Position numbers and translations under genes: made by a program | Source of the DNA: Strongylocentrotus droebachiensis | Taxonomy: Eukaryota; Echinodermata; Echinoidea; Camarodonta; Strongylocentrotidae | Length of the DNA: 64,000 nucleotides | NCBI GenBank assembly: GCA_035222895.1 | Contig: JAVYIG010002211.1 | Location: forward strand, 1-64,000 | Direction: 5' to 3' | Notes under the pieces: model-generated | Databases searched by the model: none | What the model saw: the letters and a program-made list of their open reading frames with translations, nothing else | Told to the model about the DNA's origin: nothing | Shown: positions 1 to 11,500 of the stretch, in pieces | Position numbering within the stretch: position 1 is the stretch's first letter | Layout of the letters: each line of letters begins with the position of its first letter

Positions 1-732
1 CGCCGTAGGGCCCTAGATGGAATCCAGGGGGCAAAGCCCCCGGAAGCTAAGGGGTTTTAGGCATTTAATCACGGTCAGATGAGCATATTTTGATGCCTCA
101 TTATTTTGTTAACACTGGCAGTTAACTATTCTTACTTTCTTGCTCTCATTCTATTTTATTTCTCTTTAATATACTTTTTCAAGAAAAGTGGGGGGTGGGG
201 GGTTCGAGGCTCTCGATCCCCGCCGTACCTCGGGCCCTGACATGTAGGAATCTCAAGAATCATATTTTTTGCTTGGGTGTAAATTTAGGAATTTGTCATT
301 TTCCAGCAAACACATACAAACGTATAATTTACTAAAAAGTGAGGAAAAATTTCGGAAATTATGTCATTTCAGCATTATTTGTTATCAACCGTTGTGTAAT
401 TAGAAATAAACCACGTTTGAATTTAATTTCCCCCAAGCCCCCCCCCCCCCTTTATCAGTACGCCAGTATCTCCTCTTTTCCTTTTTTCTTTATCTTTCAT
501 TCCTTCTCTCTTATTTTTTTATTGGGGGGGGGGAGGGTTAACAGCCTGGGAGGCAAGGCCCTTTCGGCCCCCGATCTCCTTCTTACCCCTTTTCTTTTTC
601 TTCTTCCTCTTCTTTCTTTCCCTTTTTCTCCTTTTTCCCTTTCCCTTCTTTTCCTTTCTTCTCTTTTTTTTTTTTTTTTTTTTTTGCGGGGGGGGGGGGG
701 GGGGGGGCAAGGCCGCCCTGGATCCGCGCCTG
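1..732. mobile_element. Remains of G/C-tract-rich nonautonomous DNA transposon(s), right terminus at 732
   Basis: The stretch contains long homopolymer runs (C at 441-450, T at 667-685, G at 687-707) and short G/C palindromes such as GGGGGCAAAGCCCCC near 28-42. It ends GGATCCGCGCCTG at 720-732, which matches the inverse of the terminal repeat of the complete element at 19015-19454. The matching left terminus is not seen and probably lies outside the window, so this may be one truncated element or several overlapping ones. I see no credible gene; the long open frames here are translations of homopolymer and pyrimidine tracts. Confidence 0.5.
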
Positions 733-1982
733 CATATACCTGCATATACCATCATAGATGTCTTCTCAAAAGCCAAATAAACAGCCACACGTTCCAAGCT
801 ATAAGTAATACTGTATCTAAGTTTTGATGACTCTGAAAATACATTGAAGTAAACTAATTCCAATTCCAATTGACACTGTTGCTTCAATATCACATCCATT
901 CAGGTATCGATTATGGTTGACTGAAATAGGAAAATCCGCAGATCTTCTTGAATACCAGAAATATCAAGTGAGGAGTTCCAATTTTGAAGAAATCACCTGT
1001 CAGATGAACGGACTGATTTTTACCTCTTAATCTCTTTCAGGCAAATCGCAAACATACAGTACGTACCGGAGTACGTACCACATTGTATCAAACCGCACGA
1101 CAAAGGCTGAAACAAACCTTCCAATATAAATGATATTCGCGCCAAACGCCAACTCTCGCTCACGGGGGATGTTTATTATTTTGAAGTATATCTTGTCAAG
1201 TATAGGGCGATTGACTCAATAATGAGGTTTACAAAGTTATATTCCTTGATAATTATCATCAATATGGGATTCCAATGAATTATTTAAGCACTGTTTAATG
1301 AATTTTAAGTTAATTTTGTACCTCCTGGCATTTTTACCTCCGACTCTTTTGCCTTAAACTTTCTTAATTAATAAGTAAATGAAATACTTTGTAACGAGGC
1401 ATCAAAGATGTATATATTAAATTGTTATTACATTACGAAAGTGGCCTAATGGGAGAGACATAACACAATTGTCCAAACTATAAAGATCAACTATAAAGAT
1501 CATCATGGTTTTGAGAAGAAAAAATGATTTGGAAGTAATAATTGGTAAGAAAATATCATTTTAAAAGGTCATATTTTCTTTTTACATAATGAAACAAATC
1601 ATGATAAATGGATCGCGAATGCAGATTCATTGCACCCACCTGCTGAATCATGCTATACCACTTTATTATGATTACATTGATGTCGAGGATGAGAGTTTTA
1701 AATCATGTGTATTTTTGATAATTGATTGTCAAATCGTTTCATTTCCTTTAAAAAAAACTCAATTAACAGACATTACATTTGTTTAATTATGGATAATATC
1801 GGGTTTCTGACACTGCCAGTTCGGATTCTTTGATATATCATTCACTTATTGATCATTGATCACTACGGACTTTCTGAAAAAACAGTCTGTGCCAGTCTGT
1901 GATTAGATTTGTTATGAATCACCCTATACACAATACGTTGACTGAACTTCGATTTCCTAATATCGCCCTCTATGCTCGTGAT
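733..1982. other. No gene recognised
   Basis: AT-rich unique-looking sequence. I see no convincing coding exon, RNA gene or terminal inverted repeat. An open frame at 1589-1786 has no recognisable domain and no splice context that I would trust. Confidence 0.5.
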
Positions 1983-2055
1983 GTTTCCGTAGTGTAGTGG
2001 TTATCACGTGGGTTTTACACACCCAAGGTCCCCGGTTCGAGCCCGGGCGGAAACT
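1983..2055 (+). tRNA. tRNA-Val (anticodon UAC)
   Basis: The acceptor arms GTTTCCG (1983-1989) and CGGAAAC (2048-2054) pair perfectly. The D arm carries GTGTAGTGGTTATCAC, the anticodon stem TGGGT/ACCCA encloses loop TTTACAC with anticodon TAC, and the T arm CCCGG-TTCGAGC-CCGGG is perfect. Internal A and B box sequences are present, and a run of five T at 2057-2061 directly downstream fits a Pol III terminator. The body matches animal tRNA-Val closely. All stems are intact, so it is probably functional. The 3' CCA is not encoded, as expected for eukaryotes. A mutated relative lies at 18659-18741. Confidence 0.93.
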
Positions 2056-2056
2056 C

Positions 2057-2061
2057 TTTTT
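2057..2061 (+). terminator. Pol III T-run terminator of tRNA-Val
   Basis: Five consecutive T residues begin two bases after the tRNA 3' end, with further T4 runs following. Confidence 0.7.
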
Positions 2062-2268
2062 CTTTTACTTTTTAGCTTTTGTCGGATACTGAGTAAAGGG
2101 GTGCGATACGTGGTGGGAACCATTCCTTTTATTTCTTATTTGTTTAAGTTCATTTCGTTTTCAAAAAATGGTAAAATGTACTAAATCCCACAACTATACT
2201 TGGGAGTTTTCAGTTCATATTTGCATCCATAACAGAGAATTTGAAACATATACCTATATATGTATGTA

Positions 2269-3250
2269 TATATCCTAGTGTTGTTGTATAAAACCTTTAT
2301 TCAACCTCATATATCATACGGAATTGAAGTGTGGGGGAGCACTTACAAGTCTCACTTAAATTGCATACTGTATACACAGAAGATGGCCATACGGACAATC
2401 ACATTTAGCCATTTTATGAGTCGTTCAGCACCATTGTTTTACGAATTGAAAATCTTAGATATTAACAAGTTCTATGAGTTGTCTCTATGTACATTTATGT
2501 ATGACCTAGTACATAATAATTTACCTCACTGTTTGACGGATTATTGTGATAAAATTGAGCATAGATACAATACAAGAAAAAGAGAAAAGGGCCATCTACG
2601 TATACCACTGTATAAAACAACACAAGGCAAATTTTCAGTAACTTGTGTAGGAACCCGATTATGGAATGAACTTCCCGATGAAATCAAAAACAAAGGGTCT
2701 AGAAACACTTTTCGTAAACATCTCAACGATTACTTGATGAATAAGTGATTGAATTATGCAAGTACACATGTATATATTGTAAATAATCTCCATATTACAT
2801 TTTTGTTTTTTTTTTTTTGTCAAAAAATGCAATTTTTTGTATAAATAATCTGTAGATACATGTATCTATGACTTTTTAACCTGGTATATCCTCTTCATAA
2901 TTATATTTGGAGTGTAGAAATTGTGCTACGGTATTACTCAACATGTATACTTCTACTGTCAAGTTTTATTTTTTGATAATGATATATTTATTTTTGCCAA
3001 GTGTGTGCTAAGAACAGGGGCCAGACTCGACTAGCACATGTGCTATTATTTGGCTCCTTTTCATCACCTTCTATATTCTATGAGAAAAGACATATGTCTA
3101 GCATATCAATACTTTGTTAGGTTTTTCTTTAATATGATCTATAATATTCATTTATGAACATGTACCATTCACGATGTATTCAAATGTTTAATCACTGATG
3201 TTATTGATGATGAATAAATAAAATCAAATCAAATCAAATCAAATCAAATA
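2269..3250 (+). mobile_element. 5'-truncated LINE (CR1/L2-like), C-terminal RT fragment with 3' simple-repeat tail
   Basis: An open frame at 2260-2748 encodes the C-terminal part of a non-LTR reverse transcriptase: YKTFIQPHISYGIEVWG, then LYTQKMAIRTI, then GTRLWNELPDEIK near the end, the usual thumb and post-RT region of CR1/L2/Jockey-group elements. The catalytic FADD-type motif is missing because the copy is 5'-truncated. About 450 nt of 3' UTR follow, ending with AATAAA and a tail of about six ATCAA units at 3215-3250, typical of LINEs that end in short tandem repeats rather than poly(A). The reading frame of the fragment is intact to TGA at 2746-2748, so it is not very old. Confidence 0.8.
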
Positions 3251-3349
3251 TCCGTGTATATCTGTCTCTCTGCCTCCGTCGATCTCTCCCTAATGAACTG
3301 GTTTGTACATGTTAAATGTTTGTTAGTTACAACTTCGTACTATCCGGCC

Positions 3350-3405
3350 TCCTCTCTCTCTCTCTCTGTTCTCTCTTTCTCTCTCTCTCTTTCTTTCTCT
3401 CTCTA
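3350..3405. repeat. CT-rich microsatellite
   Basis: Nearly pure CT/TCTT dinucleotide sequence, followed by AATAAT units to about 3460. Confidence 0.85.
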
Positions 3406-3545
3406 ATAATAATGATAAATAATAATAAATAATAATAAATAATAATAAATAATAATAAGATATTTCTAAACCGCAATTACATAAAGCCTCTAAGAGGTTT
3501 ATAAGGAAAATAGTTGATAAGTAAAGGAAACAGAATTTGCACGCT
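3406..3545 (-). mobile_element. LINE 3' UTR fragment, minus orientation
   Basis: AATAAT repeats followed by sequence that ends TGATAAGTAAAGGAAACAGA match the 3' end of the LINE fragment at 62220-62830 in the same orientation. Only the untranslated 3' end is present. Confidence 0.6.
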
Positions 3546-3597
3546 CTCCCTCTCTCTTCAACTTCTGCTTCTCACACTTCCTGTCACTCTCTCCCTC

Positions 3598-3674
<77 letters not shown>
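3598..3674. repeat. (CT)n microsatellite with short CA stretch
   Basis: About 75 bp of almost perfect CT repeat interrupted by single A or G bases, then CACACACA. Confidence 0.92.
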
Positions 3675-3679
<5 letters not shown>

Positions 3680-3682
<3 letters not shown>

Positions 3683-4536
3683 ATCTCACCTTTTCTGTAC
3701 ATGCAATATTGAATCGATGAACATTTAAAAACTTTATATTTATTACAAAGTGTTTTCACAGAGTTGATAAAACAAGTAATAACAAACACTTTACATAGTA
3801 CTTGTATACATTTCAGTTTAAAAATATTTCAGTTAAACTGTAAGAATGTATAATATATATTATATCATGAGAGACCTGGCCACGCAATTGCATTGTGAAA
3901 GAAAAGGTGTGGAATCAATCAGAAAATGTTGATCATGTAGCATAAGATATTGGTTTGTACTGCAAGGTTCTGGAATCATAAAATGCGGATAAGAAATTTG
4001 GCCCAGTCTTGGTAAAAGCAACAAGCACTGTATACAGATAGATGTATACAGGAACAAGACTACTCAAACACGTCGCATACAAATATGGTACTCATGTTTA
4101 AGCTGTTACATATGTCATAATGTGAAGGCATTTGAAGAGCCATGTTTTTCAGGGACATTTTTTCTCTGATATGTTCTTCCACATTTGCATAATTATTACA
4201 ATGAAAATGCTCACAAATTATTCTCACCTCTCCCCAGGCCCAGAACTCAATCTTTTCTTAAAACTTGATTCTACAATATTTAAACTTTACAAATAAAACA
4301 GCTGACAATACTAATTCAATGTATAATAATGTTATTATCGTAACAACATATTGTCACCCTTGTTTATAAGTGCATCCCTTTAAAAAATTAATTTTGATTT
4401 CAATATTGTTAAAAATACAGATGCATTTACAGCAGTCCACAACATGTAATATTAAAGATAAATTAGAGTACTACACAATCATGTGATTGCGTTGTGAAAG
4501 ACACTGTGAGAAAGAAATGCACATGGAAATTGGTAT
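3680..4536. other. No gene recognised
   Basis: AT-rich sequence without recognisable coding or RNA features. Confidence 0.45.
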
Positions 4537-4753
4537 ATCCCTTACAAAAATGTACCATGGGCACCATGGTAATTTTGTCCAATTACCATCCACCATGGTA
4601 ACCATGGTTATCATGGTACCAAAACAATGAAATACATTGGGTCATTAAACAATGTATTTCATTGTTTTGGTACCATGTTAACCATGGTTACCATGGTGGA
4701 TGGTAATTTGGACAAAAGTACCATGGTTACTATAGTACATTTTTGTAAGGGAT
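4537..4753. mobile_element. 217-bp foldback element (near-perfect palindrome)
   Basis: The sequence begins ATCCCTTACAAAAATGTAC and ends with its inverse complement GTACATTTTTGTAAGGGAT. The arms, each about 105 bp, contain repeated CCATGG palindromes and the block AACAATGAAATACATTG with its inverse near the centre (about 4645). Both arms can pair over almost the whole length. This is the structure of a MITE or foldback transposon. No target duplication is clear. Confidence 0.85.
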
Positions 4754-5873
4754 GGGACCACACACGAGTTTGATCAAAAAATGTTCACCTATTTCATGTC
4801 ATATTTAGAGTATAAGGGCATTTGCTGAGCAATTATTTCAAGGGGATATTTCTAAAATCATATTATTCCACACTTACTTACTAAGATAGTGATAACATCA
4901 TCATTTATAATGCGCCGGTATCCATCAAAATAGTGATGATCATGCATGGCACGTAGAAAAAAAGAGTAGAAATAGTCACATAAGCATGAACACTTTGAGT
5001 AAAAAAATTAAACATGAAATCATATGATACACTAAACGTAAAGGCTCACTGCACTACTTATAATGGCTACCAGCGCCCTCTATATAACAGACAATGCATA
5101 ATCGGTGATCATTGGTCCCCCATGATCCCCTTTTTCTTATGTTATTTGAGAGCTGATTTGATGAGATAGCCATCTGTCCAGTGACCTTGCAGTGTGGTCT
5201 AATCCCTCCTCTACACTAGTACTGATGGGCTTTAATACTCAGCAGTATGCAACATTGAACAAGTATGTCTCGAGTGCGGTTTTAAATTCATTGACAAATG
5301 ACAGATTACGAATAGATTGTGGCAGTTGTTCCGCGCCTAGAAACAAAGTATTAGGCGCATTATAAATGTGAGCTATTATTATGATTATAGTATGGACCGC
5401 CTATGCCTAGCTATGCCCAAAAAGCTCTATCCCCTCAATGTACAACCAATTAAGATGAATTTGATGATCTGAGATGTCTAGAAGGATTGTAAAGGTTAAT
5501 CAAACTACGATTATACTGAGGGGCAGAATAAGCATGAATCCGATGACCGGGGTAATAATATGTGCTGCACCTAGAAACAAAGTATGAGGCGCATTATAAA
5601 TGTGAGCTATTATTATTATTATTATGTAAAGGATGAAATACAAGCAGGGGTAATTACCTTAATACCACTCATCTGTAAATCTTAACATGCAATTTAATTG
5701 TGTTGCTTTCAGTTAATATCATTAACCCACCTCAATACTATACCCTTGTCATTTTTCACATGCAAACAATAAATATATCGGGGATATTTTCTCTCTATTT
5801 TTTTCTATTGTATTTCCTTGAAAAATAGACTATTTCTCATGTCTTTTCTTTTGGAGAAAAAACCCAGGATTTG
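4754..5873. other. No gene; SINE/LINE 3' tails
   Basis: Two related segments at about 5330-5395 and 5568-5625 share CTAGAAACAAAGTAT, GGCGCATTATAAATG and end in ATT repeats, so they are 3' tails of short retroposons. The rest is AT-rich with no recognisable gene. Confidence 0.5.
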
Positions 5874-6510
5874 GAACAAATGGGAGATGAGAAATATATT
5901 TCAGAGATGAGATAGTAAAAAAAAAATTATCTTCTGTGATGTTTTTTCACTATTTTTCGACTACCGTTTTTTACTTTTGACTAGGGTATGTGCAACACAC
6001 AGGAATAATGGAAGCGTTTAAAATGAAGATAATAATCTATTCTAGGTGTGACAGCTGCCTAGAAAGTGATCATGAGAGTTTGTACTGAAATTAGGATGGC
6101 AATCAAGTGAGATTGGAAATGGGACATCTAAATCAACACGCCCCTCTCTAGAACCGCTATTGATCTTGATTGAACTGAACCTGCTCATAGCACTCATCTC
6201 TTCTTAGTGGAACAAATGAGAGATGAGAAATATATTTCAGAGATGAGATAGTAAAAAAAAAAAAAATCTTCTGTGATGTTTTTTCACTATCTTTCGAATA
6301 TGTTATGACTATTTACTTTTTACTAGGGTATGTGCAACACACAGGAATGATGGAAGCGTTTGAAATGAAGATAATAATCTATTCTAGGTGTGACAGCTGC
6401 CTAGAAAGTTAGGCTGGCCGGCAGTGATCATGAGAGTTTGTAAATCTAAATCAATACGCCCCTCTCTAGAACTGCTCCGGATCTTGATCGTAACGGGGAA
6501 CCAGCTCATC
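5874..6510. repeat. Two-copy tandem duplication, unit about 335 bp
   Basis: Copy 1 (about 5874-6195) and copy 2 (about 6213-6510) share long blocks in the same order, including AGAGATGAGATAGTAAAAAA, GGGTATGTGCAACACACAGG, TAGGTGTGACAGCTGCCTAG and CGCCCCTCTCTAGAAC. Copy 2 has a small insertion (TTAGGCTGGCCGGCA) and loses about 60 bp. Function unknown. Confidence 0.85.
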
Positions 6511-6529
6511 ACACTCATCTCACATTTTT

Positions 6530-6779
6530 CTATTTATATTTAGATATAAGACCACCAGCACCGGACTCTTTCAGTGCTTGATCAAGTTGACTCAAAGTCC
6601 TATTTGACCCTGCATTCCATTGGTGTAACAGTTTGACGTACATTTCAGGGTAGCTCCTCATTTCCTTCTTTTCGATCCCTTCTGCGATGCTGTACTTGAT
6701 GTCCAAGGAAGCACTAAGGCTGTAATAATGACTTGTGAGTAGGAGCTTGGATAGATTCCTGATGTGGACGTCCGTGACC
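6530..6779 (-). CDS. Terminal coding exon of a Death-domain protein (partial gene)
   Basis: Read on the minus strand, the exon gives 82 codons and a TAG stop at 6530-6532. It starts VTDVHIRNLSKLLLTSHYYS, has MYVKLLHQWNAGSNRTLSQL in the middle and ends LKESGAGGLISKYK. The pattern of a hydrophobic first helix, a later LL-x-x-W motif and a closing helix with L-x-x-AL fits the Death domain fold (PF00531), an adaptor module that binds other Death domains. A splice acceptor (AG at 6780-6781 on the minus strand) follows a pyrimidine-rich stretch near 6800-6840; one leading base gives the phase. No upstream exon was found; the LINE at 7009-12554 lies directly upstream in the same putative transcription unit. 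A second Death-domain terminal exon is at 14026-14341. Echinoderm genomes have many such proteins. The gene could be broken. Confidence 0.65.
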
Positions 6780-6844
6780 CTTGAATGAGTGTTGAATTAT
6801 ATATATAACAAAGAAGAGAGAGCGAAAGAGAAAGCTAGGTACGT

Positions 6845-6960
6845 ATTACAATTGACCCCCCCCCAAAAAAAAAATAAATAAATAAAATAAATAAATAAAT
6901 AAAATAATAATAATAATAATAATTATCCCCAAAGGACAACCCCCCTCCCCGGGACAATTA
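6845..6960. repeat. C-tract and AAT/AAAT low-complexity sequence
   Basis: CCCCCCCCC, poly(A), AATA units and CCCC-rich blocks upstream of the LINE insertion. Partly inverse-complementary to the G-rich blocks at 12598-12715 on its other side (see findings). Confidence 0.6.
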
Positions 6961-6993
6961 CACCCTGAGAAGAAAACAAAATCTGTATTTATT

Positions 6994-7008
6994 AAAAACC
7001 AATTTATT
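6994..7008. repeat. 5' target-site duplication of the LINE
   Basis: AAAAACCAATTTATT is repeated exactly at 12555-12569. The bottom-strand cut implied is TTTTT/AATA, matching the TTTT/AA preference of L1-type endonucleases. Confidence 0.88.
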
Positions 7009-7086
7009 GAGAAGAAAGATGGCGCCCTACTAAGTCAAACCGTATTTTTTTCTCATCGTGGAAAATTCCTGTAAGATAATTTAAAA

Positions 7087-8079
7087 ATGAGTGGAAAGAA
7101 AAGACAGATGGACAAAATGGACGTTTCACCAAGGATTTCCCAATACTTCACCCCTTCTGGCTCAATTTCAGACAGAACAGAGATGGATATCGATGAAAAC
7201 TCGGACATTCAACTTGAAAATCTCACTCAGCAGTCAGTGCTTACTGGAATCAGCGAAGCAGGCCAGGACTCGCAGGAGTCGCACCCCCAAGCTGTCGGGG
7301 GAAAGGAGAGGGAAAAAGACGAAGACGAACCGCGGGCAGAGAAGAAGCGAAAGACCAATGGAGATCAAAAGGTGCAGGCAAGTACTACCACTGAAGATTT
7401 ACTAGCAAAGCTTCTTGACAGAATGGATCAAATGAACTCAAAATTCAATGACATAGTGACCAGATTAGACTTATCCCTTACTCAGATTGATAACAATAAG
7501 AGAGAGATAGAAGAAGTGAAGGAAAAGCAAGAAGGGATTGAGTTTGACATTGGTTCAATCAAAGAGAAATTGCACACACAAGAAAAGGAGAATGAGAAGT
7601 TGCGCGAACGTCTGACAGACCTATCCGCCAGGGGAATGAGAAACACACTTGTGTTCCAAGGCTTTCCAGAGGGTGCTGAGAACAAGAATTGTGAAAATTT
7701 GATCCAGTCATTTGCCAAGTCGCATTTGCAGATTGAAGCTGAAGTAATCATCGAAAGGGCACATCGCAGTGGAAGCACCTCATCACCTCGACCAAGGCCG
7801 ATTATTGCAGCCTTTAATCGGTACTCGACCAAAAGTATGATCCTGGTAAATGCACGTCGCTTCTTGAAGGAGAAACCCTTTGAGCACAAGGGAAAGCATC
7901 CTATTTACGTGGATGAAATGTTGCCCAAGGAAATTCGTGAACAACGGAAGAAGCTGATTCACATCAAGAAGAAGCTGAAAGAGGAAAATACAAGGAGAGC
8001 AGTGTACTTCAAGTATCCTGCTCGCCTCTTCTACAAAGAAGGAAAAGACGGGAAGGAGATAGAATACAAGAAGAAATAA
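7087..8079 (+). CDS. LINE ORF1 protein: coiled coil, RRM-like and C-terminal RNA-binding domain
   Basis: 330 residues. Residues 1-95 are polar and probably disordered, with basic clusters (EKKRKT). Residues about 100-180 form a heptad-rich coiled coil (LLDRMDQMNSKFNDIV, then many K/E residues). From about residue 183 (NTLVFQGFPEG) comes an L1 ORF1-type RRM, followed by the C-terminal domain with IIERAHRSG and PRPIIAAFNRYSTK, both typical L1 ORF1p motifs. Such proteins trimerise, bind the element RNA and act as nucleic-acid chaperones. The frame is uninterrupted from ATG to TAA. The start was chosen because it is the first ATG in the frame, 78 nt from the element's 5' end. Confidence 0.9.
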   Translation: MSGKKRQMDKMDVSPRISQYFTPSGSISDRTEMDIDENSDIQLENLTQQSVLTGISEAGQDSQESHPQAVGGKEREKDEDEPRAEKKRKTNGDQKVQASTTTEDLLAKLLDRMDQMNSKFNDIVTRLDLSLTQIDNNKREIEEVKEKQEGIEFDIGSIKEKLHTQEKENEKLRERLTDLSARGMRNTLVFQGFPEGAENKNCENLIQSFAKSHLQIEAEVIIERAHRSGSTSSPRPRPIIAAFNRYSTKSMILVNARRFLKEKPFEHKGKHPIYVDEMLPKEIREQRKKLIHIKKKLKEENTRRAVYFKYPARLFYKEGKDGKEIEYKKK

Positions 8080-8508
8080 CTCAAAACGTCAAAGGAAAGA
8101 AAATATTATCATTCCACATCGAAATGCCGGAAACATTAAAAAAACAAAAACATGAATAATGTTATAGAGCTGGACTTACCTTGCCTACTTAGAAACAAGA
8201 AGAAAAGTGAAAAAGGAATACTTAGATTAGGATAATGACAAGAACTTAAACTTTTATTTGTTTAATTATTTTTCATGAACTAATTCTGAGAGTGAACTTT
8301 TATAGGTGAATATGTGGAAAAAGCACTCAAAGGAAAAAAGGAAAGACCACGATGTAGAGCGCCACCTTGATCTCCCTAAGGCATACAGAAGAACTAGCCT
8401 TTGTTATGATTTGTTTTTTGTGTTGTTTGGTTGTTGAACCTGAATGTCTAATATATGTTAAACCTGATTTTATAATGGTGGTATTTTTAAGAAATTCATA
8501 TCTCAACT

Positions 8509-11500
8509 ATGGATTTGAAGCTGATGACACATAATGTTAACGGATTGGGGGACTTTAAAGCAAGGAAACGTTATTTTAATTATATGCTTAAACAGAACAA
8601 AGATATTATCCTTTTACAGGAAACTCATTCTGTAGAAAAGGAAGAATCATTATGGAGAAATCAAGTTAGATCTGATATTATTTTCAGTCATGGAACTTCT
8701 AAGAGCAGAGGAGTATGCATTATATTAAGAAAGACACCCAATTTTAAATTGTTAGACTCCATTAAAGATATAATGGGACGATTTTTATTGGTAAAAGTTG
8801 AAATTCAGAAGAAAGTTTATGTGATATGTAACATATATGCACCAAATAATGAGAAGGATCAGGTTGAGTTTTTTAAGAAGGTAGAATTGACCATACAAGA
8901 TAACGTTGAAAATGGTGAAATTCTAATAATTGGTGGGGACTTTAATTTAATTCAAAACCTTGATCTGGACAGGGCAGGTGGCTCAATGAAAAGCATTTGG
9001 AAGCACTCTGTGAATCTTATAGAAAATCTGAAAATATATTTTGGTTTGGTTGATGTTTGGAGAATCAGAAACCCCTGCAAAAAAGGATTTACATGGAGAA
9101 GGTATAACCCACTGGTGCAATCTAGATTGGATTTTTGGTTAATCCATGATTCCTTACAGAATACAATTAGTGAAAATGATATCATACCGTGTGTTTTGTC
9201 TGATCATGATCATGTTAGTTTGCACATGAAAATTAAGACAAAAAATTCTGGTCCGTCCTACTGGAAATTTAACAATAGTCTATTGAATGATGTGGAGTAT
9301 GTTAATGCTTTAGCTAATAAATACTCAGAATGGATTGGTGAGTTTACAGATAATAATGATAAAGGAGGGATATGGGATTGGTTAAAGTTTAAAATTAGAG
9401 AATTTACTGTACCATTCTCTAAGAAGAAGAAATGTGAAAGGGAAGAGAAAAGAAAGGCTCTTGAAAAAGAATTGAAAAAATTAGATGACAGGATGGCAGC
9501 AGAAGATATAGATGAAGAATTAATGAAAAAGAAAAGGGAAATAGAACAGGAGTTGTTTAAAATATATGACTATTTTGCAGATGGGGCAATCTTGAGGTCA
9601 AGGTGTACATGGTATGAGAAAGGGGAAAAGAGTACTAAATATTTTTTGTCATTGGAAAAAGGTCAAGCAGCAAATTCCAATATTGATGTTTTGACTTCAG
9701 ATGTAGGACGTATTGATAAACAGTCTGAAATACAGGATTTCATTAAGAAATCATATAAAACTTTGTTTGAGAACAAAGATAAGGTGGAAGATGAGGTGAG
9801 CAAAGATTACATAAGTCAGAGTAACATCAAGCAACTCACAGACGAAGAAAGAAATTCATGTGAAGGAAATATCACTTGCTCTGAAGCTAGGGCAGAATTG
9901 TTAAAAATGGCTAGAAATAAAACACCTGGGAACGATGGGTTAACTGTGGAGTTTTATGAGATGTTTTGGCCTTTGATATCAGAAGAAGTTATTAATTCTT
10001 TCAATTTTGCATATGAAAATAGTGTAATGTCTGTGTCACAAAGACAAGGTACAATTAAACTCATCCCTAAGCCTGATAGAAATAAACACACACTGAGCAA
10101 TTGGCGTCCCATAACTCTTTTAAATGTAGATGTTAAAATACTTTCTAAATGCTTGGCGAAGAGAGCTGCTAAGGTGATAGGAAAGTTAGTAGATAGTCAA
10201 CAAACTGCCTTTATTAAAGGCAGATACATAGGGGAAGGAATAAGATTAATATCAGACCTTTTACAATATACTAAGGAGGAGAATTTGAGAGGTATTATGC
10301 TGGCCCTTGATCTAACAAAAGCATTTGATTCAATAAGCCACAGGTACATGCTAAATTGTTTAGAAGCGTTCAATTTTGGACCATCTTTCATACAATGGGT
10401 TAGAACATTGCACACTAATATAAGTAGTTGTGTATTGGTGAATGGATTTACCACTGGATATTTTCCAGTGTCTAGAGGAGTCAGACAAGGTGATCCTCTG
10501 GCTCCTTTACTGTTTATACTGAGCTTGGAAGTTGTTCTTACAAGACTTAATAATAATGATAATATTCAGGCTTTTGAATTTAGTGGAAAACAAATAAAGT
10601 ATACAGCATATGCTGATGACATAACTTGCTTTTGTAGGAATATACAATCAATGAAGATGGTTTTCAAAGTTTTTGAAGAATTCTCAATCATATCAGGTCT
10701 TTATTTGAATAAAACAAAAACGGAAGGTATATGGGTAGGGAAAGATAGGCACAATGGAGAAAAAACAAATGATATACATTGGGCAGACAAAAGCATAAGA
10801 ATTTTAGGCATTCATTTCTCATATGATCAGGAAGTAGTCAGGAAACTGAACTTTGATAAGAGACTGGATGAAATAAAATGTACTTTTTTAAGATGGAAGA
10901 ATCGGGGGTTAACTTTAATAGGAAAAATTCAACTGTTGAAAACATTTGTTATGTCTAAGATTATGTATATAGTTTCCAATATTGAAATACCCGATGATTT
11001 TGTTAAGGAGGTTGAAAAGTTGATGTTTCAGTTTATATGGAAAGGTCCAGATAAGATATCACGGGCAACAATGATTGCAGATTATACTGAAGGTGGTCTT
11101 AAATTCCCGAAACTAAAATGCATGATAGAGACACAGCTGGTTAAGTGGATTCAGAGATATTATACAGAATCAGATCATCATTGGAAGTTGTTTTTTGACC
11201 ACTATAGTAAACGATTTGGTGGAAAACTGATTTTTATGAGTAATTATTCTATGAGCCAGTTGAATTCTCTTGGAATTCCCATATTTTATCATAACTTGTT
11301 GTTAGCATGGTCCAAGACAAAGGAGTATAATCAATTGGTTGATGATCAAGGAGCCCAAGCAAGTGTACTTAGTCAAATTGTTTGGAACAATCAATATATT
11401 CTTATTGATAATAAATCAGTTTACTGTAAGGCCTTTCATGAGGCAGGTCTATGTTATGTATATCAACTTTTTGATCTACATGGAAACATTGTGCAATTTA

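Noticed and set aside
339..899. Overlapping frames with Pro/Phe- or Lys/Arg-rich translations
   Set aside because: They are translations of C, T and G homopolymers within transposon remains, open on both strands.
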